Shown piece after piece: positions 7,038 to 12,567 of a stretch of DNA of 12,567 bases (the stretch's first letter is position 1; every line of letters begins with the position of its first letter). The stretch spans positions 1-12,567 of the forward strand of contig JANXPS010000008.1 in the NCBI GenBank assembly GCA_025357175.1. Reading direction: 5' to 3'. A model generated the notes under the pieces. It did no database searches, was not told where the DNA came from, and worked only from the letters and a program-made list of their open reading frames with translations. The position numbers and the translations under genes were made by a program. Source of the stretch: Deltaproteobacteria bacterium (GTDB lineage: Bacteria; Desulfobacterota; Deferrimicrobia; Deferrimicrobiales; Deferrimicrobiaceae).

Positions 7038-7576
7038 CCGAAATGCGCGGCACGACCATACTCGCCGTTGCTCGCGAGGGCAGGGTGGCCATCGCCGGGG
7101 ACGGGCAGGTGACGCTTGGCAACACCGTGCTCAAGCACACGGCCCGGAAAATCCGTCGCCTCCATCAGGACAAGGTCGTGGCCGGTTTCGCCGGATCGAC
7201 TGCCGATGCCTTCACCCTGTTCGAAAAGTTCGAGGCCAAGCTTTCGGAATTCAGGGGCAACCTGAAGCGGTCCGCGGTCGAACTGGCCAAGGACTGGCGC
7301 ACCGACCGGGTGCTTCGCCGCCTCGAGGCTTTCCTGATCGTCACCGACGGAAGTTGCATCATGCTGATATCGGGCGCCGGAGACGTGGTCGAACCCGACG
7401 ACGGCGTCGCAGCCGTGGGATCGGGCGGCCCATTCGCGCTTTCAGCGGCCCGGGCGCTTGTCGCGCATACCGGCCTCGGCGCGTCCGAGATCGCCCGCGA
7501 GGGAATCCGGATCGCATCCGAAATCTGCATCTACACCAACGGGAACATCGTGGTCGAGGAGATCGCGGCACAATGA
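7034..7576 (+). CDS. hslV: ATP-dependent protease peptidase subunit HslV
   Basis: HslV is the proteasome-like Ntn-hydrolase that forms the proteolytic double hexamer of the HslUV protease in the cytoplasm. The product is 180 residues. The predicted catalytic threonine is Thr7 in RGTTILAV, so six residues (MTEMRG) must be removed, by self-processing or otherwise. Counting from Thr7 as mature residue 1, Asp17 (IAGDGQVT) and Lys33 (TARKIRRL) fall exactly at the conserved active-site positions. The AGFAGSTADAFTLFE, GSGGPFAL and EICIYTNGNI blocks are typical. The usual Arg7 of the VRR motif is Ala here. The start at 7034 overlaps the xerC stop (ATGA) and has AAGGAGG at 7023-7029, 4 bases upstream; ATG 7043 would give a three-residue propeptide. 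The stop overlaps hslU. Confidence 0.95.
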   Translation: MTEMRGTTILAVAREGRVAIAGDGQVTLGNTVLKHTARKIRRLHQDKVVAGFAGSTADAFTLFEKFEAKLSEFRGNLKRSAVELAKDWRTDRVLRRLEAFLIVTDGSCIMLISGAGDVVEPDDGVAAVGSGGPFALSAARALVAHTGLGASEIAREGIRIASEICIYTNGNIVVEEIAAQ

Positions 7577-8946
7577 ACGACGAAGCCAAGAAGGAAGCGG
7601 CTTCCAAGCCGCTTTCCCCCCGCGAAATCGTTTCCGAGCTCGACCGCTACATCGTGGGGCAGCGAAACGCGAAGCGTGCGGTGGCGATCGCCCTTCGCAA
7701 CCGATGGCGCCGGCAGCAGGTTCCCGAATCGCTCAGGGACGAAATCGCCCCCAAGAACATCATCATGGCCGGGCCGACGGGCGTCGGAAAAACCGAGATC
7801 GCGCGCCGCCTCGCCCGTCTCGCACAGGCGCCGTTCATCAAGGTCGAAGCGTCCAAATTCACCGAAGTGGGTTACGTCGGCCGCGACGTCGAATCGATCA
7901 TTCGCGATCTCGTCGAGATCGCGGTCCACATGGTTCGCGCCGAGGAAACCGAAAAGGTGGTCGCGAAGGCTCATGTCCAGGCCGAGGAACGGCTCCTCGA
8001 CCTGCTGCTCCCGCCCGTGGTTCCGCTTTCCGGCGAAAGTTTTCCCGGGGCTTCGGTCTCCGATTCGCGCGAGCGCATGCGGGAGATGCTGCTCAGCGGC
8101 AGGCTCGCCGAAAGGATCGTCGAGGTCGAGGTCCGGGAGGGCGGGGCGCCCGCTTTCGACATCATCGGCGTAAATGCCGGCGGCGGGAACGAGGGGATCG
8201 AGGGCAACATCCAGGAAATGCTCGGCAACCTTTTCCCCCGCAAGACCCGGCGGAAAAAGGTTCGCGTGTCCGAAGCGCTCCAGATGCTCGAAGCCGAGGA
8301 AGCCGTCCGAATGGTCGACATGGACTACGTCAAGAAATCGGCCGTCGAGCGGACCGAACAGTCCGGGATCGTGTTCCTCGACGAGATCGACAAGATCGCG
8401 GGCCGCGATGGCGGGCATGGGCCGGATGTCTCCAGGCAGGGCGTTCAGCGGGATCTCCTGCCGATCGTCGAAGGGAGCAACGTCGGCACGAAGTACGGCA
8501 TGGTCCGCACCGACCACATCCTGTTCATCGCGGCCGGGGCGTTTCACATGACCAAGCCGTCCGACCTTATCCCGGAACTCCAGGGGCGCTTCCCGATCCG
8601 CGTCGAGCTCGACTCTCTCGGCAAGGACGATTTCGTGCGAATCCTGACCGAACCGCACGGCGCGCTGACGCGCCAGTACGAGGCGATGCTCGCCGCCGAA
8701 TCGGTAACCCTGTCGTTCACGGCGGAGGCGATCGAACGGATCGCCGACATGGCTTGCGAGGTCAACGATCGAACCGAAAACATCGGAGCCCGCCGCCTCC
8801 ATACGATCATGGAAAAGCTGCTCGAGGAACTGCTGTTCAGCGCCCCCGAAACAGGCAGCCGCAGCGTCGTCATCCAGCGGGAATACGTGGACGAAAAGCT
8901 TTCCGGCATCGTAGGGGATGTCGATCTCAGCCGGTATATCCTGTAA
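7573..8946 (+). CDS. hslU: ATP-dependent protease ATPase subunit HslU
   Basis: HslU is the AAA+ unfoldase that feeds substrates into HslV. The 457-residue product begins with a short Lys/Glu-rich tail, then the SPREIVSELDRYIVGQ block (15-30). It carries Walker A GPTGVGKT (67-74), pore loop GYVG (100-103), the intermediate domain (about 111-243), Walker B FLDEID (268-273) and sensor II GARR (405-408). The C-terminal DLSRYIL is the tail that inserts into HslV to activate it, so the pair should be functional. The start overlaps the hslV stop (ATGA at 7573-7576), with GAGGAG at 7556-7561, 11 bases upstream. Length is slightly above the 443 residues of E. coli because of the N-terminal tail. It is not ClpX: there is no zinc domain, and hslV is adjacent. 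Confidence 0.96.
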   Translation: MNDEAKKEAASKPLSPREIVSELDRYIVGQRNAKRAVAIALRNRWRRQQVPESLRDEIAPKNIIMAGPTGVGKTEIARRLARLAQAPFIKVEASKFTEVGYVGRDVESIIRDLVEIAVHMVRAEETEKVVAKAHVQAEERLLDLLLPPVVPLSGESFPGASVSDSRERMREMLLSGRLAERIVEVEVREGGAPAFDIIGVNAGGGNEGIEGNIQEMLGNLFPRKTRRKKVRVSEALQMLEAEEAVRMVDMDYVKKSAVERTEQSGIVFLDEIDKIAGRDGGHGPDVSRQGVQRDLLPIVEGSNVGTKYGMVRTDHILFIAAGAFHMTKPSDLIPELQGRFPIRVELDSLGKDDFVRILTEPHGALTRQYEAMLAAESVTLSFTAEAIERIADMACEVNDRTENIGARRLHTIMEKLLEELLFSAPETGSRSVVIQREYVDEKLSGIVGDVDLSRYIL

Positions 8947-8958
8947 CCGGGAATGCGC

Positions 8959-8965
8959 GGGGGGG
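8959..8965 (+). promoter_or_regulatory. G7 tract acting as probable ribosome binding site for argB
   Basis: Seven G bases lie 5 bases before the ATG at 8971 and can pair with the CCUCC of 16S rRNA with one G-U wobble. The tract lies downstream of the alternative ATG at 8953, which has no comparable site. It therefore favours 8971 as the argB start. Confidence 0.5.
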
Positions 8966-8970
8966 AAAGC

Positions 8971-9840
8971 ATGCAGGGATACATCCAGAAAGCCGAAACG
9001 CTGATCGAAGCGCTTCCGTATATCCGCGAATTCGCGGGCAAGACCGTCGTGATCAAATACGGCGGTGCGGCGATGAGGGACGAGTCCCGAATCGCCTCTT
9101 TCGCCGAGGACATCGTACTACTCCAGTTCGTCGGGATTCGCCCGGTCATCGTCCACGGCGGAGGGCCCCAGATCGACCGGCTGCTCGAGAGGCTTTCCAT
9201 CCCGACCGAACGTCGCGCCGGTCTCAGGGTCACGACGCCCGAGGCGATGGAAGTCGTCGAGATGGTTCTGGGCGGCACCGTCAACAAACAGATCACCGCC
9301 CTGATCAACCGGTTCGGCGGCCGGGCGATCGGCCTGTCCGGCAAGGATGCCTCGCTGATCAGGGCCCGCAGATACGACCTGCCGGGACCCGACGGAAAAC
9401 CACTCGACCTGGGCGAGGTCGGCCTCGTCGAATCGGTCGACGCAACCGTGATCTCCACCCTCGAGGCCGGCGGCTTCATGCCGGTGATCGCACCCATCGG
9501 GGTCGGTGACAACGGGGAGGCCTACAATATCAACGGCGACACGGCGGCGGCCGGCATCGCGGGCGCGCTCAAGGCCGAGAAGTTCATCCTCCTGACCGAT
9601 GTCCCGGGCGTCCTCGACGGCGAAAAGAAGCTGATTTCAACCATGACACGAACCGCCGCGCACGCTGCGATCGCCGACGGCACGATCAGCGGCGGCATGA
9701 TACCGAAGGTCGAGTGCGGACTCGAGGCGCTGGCGGGCGGCGTCCACAAGGTGCATATCATCGACGGGCGGGTTCCCCACAGCGTCCTTCTCGAAATATT
9801 CACCGATGCGGGGATCGGGACCGAGATTACCCGTGCCTAG
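8971..9840 (+). CDS. argB: Acetylglutamate kinase ArgB
   Basis: ArgB phosphorylates N-acetylglutamate with ATP, the second step of arginine synthesis. From 8971 it is 289 residues of the amino acid kinase fold. Visible motifs are VIKYGGAAM with Lys29, HGGGPQID (62-69), NINGDTAAA (186-194) and LLTDVPGVL. The C-terminal segment ends in GIGTEI. A helix of about 20 residues (QKAETLIEALPYIREF) precedes the core; such an N-terminal helix is known from hexameric, arginine-inhibited acetylglutamate kinases (Thermotoga, Pseudomonas) and missing in E. coli, so feedback inhibition by arginine is inferred. An in-frame ATG at 8953 would add six residues (MRGGES), but it has a poorer ribosome site and the family normally begins near 8971. 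It lies 24 bases after hslU and 15 before argD. Confidence 0.95.
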   Translation: MQGYIQKAETLIEALPYIREFAGKTVVIKYGGAAMRDESRIASFAEDIVLLQFVGIRPVIVHGGGPQIDRLLERLSIPTERRAGLRVTTPEAMEVVEMVLGGTVNKQITALINRFGGRAIGLSGKDASLIRARRYDLPGPDGKPLDLGEVGLVESVDATVISTLEAGGFMPVIAPIGVGDNGEAYNINGDTAAAGIAGALKAEKFILLTDVPGVLDGEKKLISTMTRTAAHAAIADGTISGGMIPKVECGLEALAGGVHKVHIIDGRVPHSVLLEIFTDAGIGTEITRA

Positions 9841-9855
9841 AGGGAGTTTTACGTC

Positions 9856-11055
9856 ATGAACAACGCAACGATCGCCGAACTGACCGCCGGGTACCAGATG
9901 GGAAACTACACCCGTTTCCCCGTCGCGTTCCTTCGCGGCGAGGGCGCCCGCCTGTTCGATGCCGACGGCCGGGAGTACCTGGATTTCCTGGGCGGAATCG
10001 CGGTGGCGCTCCTGGGCCATGCGCACCCCGGGGTGACCCGGGCGATCGCCGACCAGGCGGCCTCCCTCGTGCACGTCTCCAACCTGTTCCACGTTCCGGT
10101 GCAGTCCGAGGTTGCCCGGCTGCTGTCTCTTGCGACGATCGGCGGAAAGGTGTTTTTTTGCAACAGCGGCACCGAGGCCAACGAGGCGGCCATCAAGCTC
10201 GCCCGGAAATGGTCCTCCGACCGGGGGAGAACCGACGCCTACGAAATCGTGGCGATCGACGGCTCCTTTCACGGACGCACCTACGGAAGTCTTTCGGCCA
10301 CGGGTCAGCCCAAGTTCCACGAAGGGTTCGGCCCGATGGTTCCCGGGTTCCGCGCCATCCCTTTCGGCGATATCGAATCGCTCGACGCCGCCCTCAACGA
10401 CAAGACCTGCGCTTTCCTGGTCGAACCGATGCAGGGCGAGATCGGTGTGAGAATGCATCCCCCGGGCTATCTCGAAACGGCCGCCGGACTCTGCCGGGAT
10501 CGGGGCATCCTGCTGATCGCCGACGAGATCCAGACCGGAATGGGACGCACGGGCGAAATGCTCGCGTCGAAGCGGTTCGGGATCATCCCCGACATCGTCA
10601 CGCTGGCGAAAGGGATCGCCAACGGGCTTCCGCTCGGCGCCGTCGTGGCGCGTGACGAAGTGGCGGTCTCCTTTAGCCCCGGCAGCCACGGAAGCACATT
10701 CGGGGGCAACCCGGTCTGTTGTTCGGCCGCCAGGGTCGTCCTCGAAACGATCACCGCCCCGGGCTTTCTCGACGAGGTCAAGCGGAAAGGCGATCGGCTG
10801 GCCGACGGACTGCGCGCGATCGCGGGCCGGCGGTCGGACATCGTCTCGGTTCGCGGCATGGGCCTCATGATCGGGGTCGAAATGTCCGTCGAGACCAAGC
10901 CGATCGCCAACCGCGCCCTTGAGCACGGATTCATCGTCAACGCGTGTTCGGGCAATGTCCTGCGCCTGCTGCCTCCGCTCAACGTGACGGATGCCGAAAT
11001 CGATCGCGCGCTTTCCCTGCTGGAAGCCGCAATGCCGGAGGAGCGCCGCAGTTGA
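9856..11055 (+). CDS. argD: Acetylornithine aminotransferase ArgD
   Basis: ArgD is a class III PLP-dependent aminotransferase that converts N-acetylglutamate semialdehyde plus glutamate to acetylornithine. It is 399 residues, normal for ArgD. The cofactor site is complete: phosphate-binding NSGTEANE (103-110), FHGRT (138-142), Asp223 in IADEIQTGMGRTG, Schiff-base Lys252 in TLAKGIANG, and STFGGNP (280-286). Related class III enzymes (ornithine or succinylornithine aminotransferases) share these motifs; the argB and argF neighbours settle the role, though an extra DapC-like activity known for some ArgD proteins cannot be excluded. AGGGAG at 9841-9846 is 9 bases before the ATG. A T7 run at 10153-10159 encodes Phe100-Phe101 plus the first base of Cys102. 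The stop overlaps the argF start (TTGA). Confidence 0.94.
   Translation: MNNATIAELTAGYQMGNYTRFPVAFLRGEGARLFDADGREYLDFLGGIAVALLGHAHPGVTRAIADQAASLVHVSNLFHVPVQSEVARLLSLATIGGKVFFCNSGTEANEAAIKLARKWSSDRGRTDAYEIVAIDGSFHGRTYGSLSATGQPKFHEGFGPMVPGFRAIPFGDIESLDAALNDKTCAFLVEPMQGEIGVRMHPPGYLETAAGLCRDRGILLIADEIQTGMGRTGEMLASKRFGIIPDIVTLAKGIANGLPLGAVVARDEVAVSFSPGSHGSTFGGNPVCCSAARVVLETITAPGFLDEVKRKGDRLADGLRAIAGRRSDIVSVRGMGLMIGVEMSVETKPIANRALEHGFIVNACSGNVLRLLPPLNVTDAEIDRALSLLEAAMPEERRS
11037..11043 (+). promoter_or_regulatory. Ribosome binding site deciding the argF start
   Basis: GGAGGAG lies 8 bases before the TTG at 11052, inside the last codons of argD. It is a strong site at ideal spacing and is the main reason to accept a TTG start rather than the far-upstream ATG at 10944. 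Confidence 0.75.
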
Positions 11056-11966
11056 AAAAAGATTTCCTGAGAATCCTCGACCTGACCGACAAGGAACTTG
11101 TCCGGTTGCTCGACCTTGCCGACGCCTGGAAGAGACGGGGCGGCGACCGTCGTCCTCCCACACCGCTCAAGGGGAAGACGCTGGCGATGGTTTTCCAGAA
11201 AGCATCGACCCGAACGCGCGTCTCGTTCGAGGTCGGCATGACGCGTCTCGGGGGCCACGCCCTGTTCCTCTCCCCGCAGGATACCCAGATCGGGCGAGGC
11301 GAGCCGCTCAAGGATACGGCGAGGGTGCTCGGCCGCTATACCGACGCGATCATGGTCCGCACCTTCGGCCATTCGCTGGTCGAAGAGATGGCGCTGCACT
11401 CGCGGGTGCCGATCATAAACGGACTGACCGACGACCACCACCCCTGCCAGATTCTCGCCGACCTGCAGACCGCCCGCGAACGCGGGAAAAGCCTTCGGAA
11501 GATGAAGGTCGGGTTCATCGGCGACGGGAACAACGTCGCCAATTCCTGGGTCGAGGCGGCGCACCTTCTCGGGTTCTCCCTCCACGTCGCGTGCCCGAAG
11601 GGGTTCGAACCCAGCCCGGAGATCATGGCCGAGGCCGAAACGGTCGGGCGCGGTGAGGTGCGCATCGTACGCGATCCGGCCGATGCCGCCGCCGGCGCCG
11701 ACCTGCTCTATACCGACGTCTGGACCAGCATGGGGCAGGAGACCGAAAACAAGCGGCGCATGAAGGCGTTCAAGGGGTATTGCGTCGATTCCGCACTGCT
11801 TTCCGCCGCCAAAAAGAACGCGATCGTCATGCACTGCCTCCCGGCTCACCGCGGGGAGGAAATAACCGATGACGTGATCGAGGGGCCGCAATCGGCCGTG
11901 TTCGAAGAGGCCGAAAACCGCCTCTACGCCCAGATGGCCGTCCTCGATACACTCATCCCACATTGA
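11052..11966 (+). CDS. argF: Ornithine carbamoyltransferase ArgF
   Basis: ArgF makes citrulline from ornithine and carbamoyl phosphate. The 304-residue product has the carbamoyl-phosphate motif STRTR (52-56), MVRTFGHS (101-108), HPCQ (130-133), FIGDGNNVANSW (155-166), the ornithine-binding Asp222 with SMG (226-228), and HCLPAHRGEE (261-270). The ornithine SMG loop separates it from aspartate carbamoyltransferase. The start is TTG at 11052, overlapping the argD TGA, because GGAGGAG sits 8 bases upstream and the product then begins MKKDFLRILDLT as the family does. An ATG at 10944 is in frame but would add 36 unrelated residues inside argD. A biosynthetic rather than catabolic role is inferred from the arg neighbours. 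argG begins 19 bases downstream. Confidence 0.95.
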   Translation: MKKDFLRILDLTDKELVRLLDLADAWKRRGGDRRPPTPLKGKTLAMVFQKASTRTRVSFEVGMTRLGGHALFLSPQDTQIGRGEPLKDTARVLGRYTDAIMVRTFGHSLVEEMALHSRVPIINGLTDDHHPCQILADLQTARERGKSLRKMKVGFIGDGNNVANSWVEAAHLLGFSLHVACPKGFEPSPEIMAEAETVGRGEVRIVRDPADAAAGADLLYTDVWTSMGQETENKRRMKAFKGYCVDSALLSAAKKNAIVMHCLPAHRGEEITDDVIEGPQSAVFEEAENRLYAQMAVLDTLIPH

Positions 11967-11985
11967 ACGCACGGGAGGCAACGCA

Positions 11986-12567
11986 ATGAAGAAGAAAATC
12001 GACAAGGTCGTGCTCGCGTATTCCGGAGGGCTCGATACCTCCGTCATCCTTCGGTGGCTGATCGAAACGTACGGCTGTGAAGTCGTCGCGTTCGTGGCAG
12101 ACCTCGGGCAGGGCGACGAACTCGCGCCGGTCAAGGCCAAGGCGAAAAAGACGGGGGCTTCCAAGGTCTACGTCGAGAACGTACAGGACGAGTTCGTGCG
12201 CGACTTCATCTTTCCTGCGCTCCAGGCCAACGCGGTCTACGAAGGTTCCTACCTGCTCGGCACGTCGATCGCCCGGCCGCTGATCGCCAAGAAGCAGATC
12301 GAGATCGCCATCAAGGAAAACTGCAAGGCGGTTTCCCACGGCGCGACCGGCAAGGGAAACGACCAGGTCCGTTTCGAACTGACCTATTTCTCCCTGATGC
12401 CGGACGTGCAGATCATCGCCCCCTGGCGCGAGTGGGACATGAACTCCCGCACCGACCTTTGCAATTATGCGAAAAAATTCGGCATCGAGACGCCTGTTAC
12501 CGTCGAGAAGCCATACTCGAGCGATCGCAACCTGATGCACATCAGCTACGAGGGAGGCATCCTCGAA
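11986..12567 (+). CDS. argG: Argininosuccinate synthase ArgG, N-terminal part (3' truncated by window edge)
   Basis: ArgG joins citrulline and aspartate with ATP to give argininosuccinate. The first 194 residues are present, of roughly 400 expected; the frame is open to the last base. The N-terminal AYSGGLDTS (11-19) is the ATP pyrophosphatase P-loop. The GSYLLGTSIARPL, SHGATGKGNDQVRFE and KPYSSDRNL blocks are characteristic of the family and bind citrulline and aspartate. The ATG has GGGAGG at 11973-11978, 7 bases upstream. It lies 19 bases after argF and is probably co-transcribed with argB, argD and argF. No ARG-box or other regulator site was recognised upstream. Confidence 0.96.
   Translation, partial: MKKKIDKVVLAYSGGLDTSVILRWLIETYGCEVVAFVADLGQGDELAPVKAKAKKTGASKVYVENVQDEFVRDFIFPALQANAVYEGSYLLGTSIARPLIAKKQIEIAIKENCKAVSHGATGKGNDQVRFELTYFSLMPDVQIIAPWREWDMNSRTDLCNYAKKFGIETPVTVEKPYSSDRNLMHISYEGGILE

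Noticed and set aside
7354..7572. Long upstream extension of hslU inside hslV
   Set aside because: It is Arg-rich shadow sequence; the ATGA at 7573 gives the normal HslU N-terminus.
7458..9509. A 683-residue plus-strand frame across hslV, hslU and argB
   Set aside because: It is out of frame with three well-supported genes, very rich in Arg/Pro/Gly, and has no known motif.
10153..10159. T7 run in argD as a programmed frameshift site
   Set aside because: Codons read GTG TTT TTT TGC, which does not fit the X XXY YYZ heptamer in frame, and the full-length ArgD frame is conserved.
10944..11051. Upstream ATG as the argF start
   Set aside because: It overlaps argD by over 100 bases with no homology to ArgF N-termini, while TTG 11052 has an ideal ribosome site.
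9637..12164. Minus-strand frames of 508 and 565 residues opposite argB-argD-argF-argG
   Set aside because: They mirror conserved arg genes; their length is explained by low stop frequency in GC-rich DNA.
1..12567. Novel defence, toxin-antitoxin, CRISPR or RNA system
   Set aside because: No unassigned gene, spaced repeat array, tRNA, rRNA or riboswitch-sized gap is present; gaps do not exceed about 30 bases.

Overview
This 12.6 kb window is GC-rich (low 60s percent by eye, not computed). It holds ten protein-coding genes plus the cut ends of the arrangement, all on the + strand and nearly without gaps; the longest non-coding gap is about 30 bases. It looks like ordinary chromosomal DNA from a free-living Gram-negative bacterium. 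The gene content and order (pilB-pilT-pilC-pilS, then trmFO-xerC-hslV-hslU, then argB-argD-argF-argG) point to the former Deltaproteobacteria, near Geobacter/Desulfuromonadales or a related uncultured lineage. That placement rests on remembered gene order and has not been checked by a search.

Layout. Bases 1-4777 form a type IV pilus motor block: the 3' part of the extension ATPase pilB (cut by the window edge exactly at its Walker A motif), the retraction ATPase pilT, the inner-membrane platform protein pilC, and a six-TM PAS-containing histidine kinase of the PilS type. Bases 4767-8946 form a housekeeping block: the tRNA m5U54 methyltransferase trmFO, the chromosome-dimer recombinase xerC, and the two-component protease hslV (peptidase) and hslU (unfoldase). 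Bases 8971-12567 form an arginine biosynthesis block: argB, argD, argF and the 5' half of argG, which covers phosphorylation of N-acetylglutamate, the transamination giving acetylornithine, and the conversion of ornithine to citrulline to argininosuccinate.

How they work together. PilB and PilT drive assembly and disassembly of the same pilus through PilC, and PilS probably senses a membrane signal to set pilin transcription. Its usual partner pilR and the pilin gene pilA are not here. The join between the pilus and housekeeping blocks is an 11-base coding overlap (4767-4777). The genes xerC/hslV and hslV/hslU overlap as ATGA, and argD/argF as TTGA, which suggests translational coupling. The only AT-rich non-coding patch with visible structure lies between trmFO and xerC (about 6091-6118).

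I looked for an undescribed system and did not find one: every gene matches a well-known family with its key residues intact. The items worth a second look are small: the merged pilS/trmFO boundary without pilR, several G/C homopolymer runs inside or just before genes, an AT-rich palindrome, the HslV N-terminus, and several start-codon questions.
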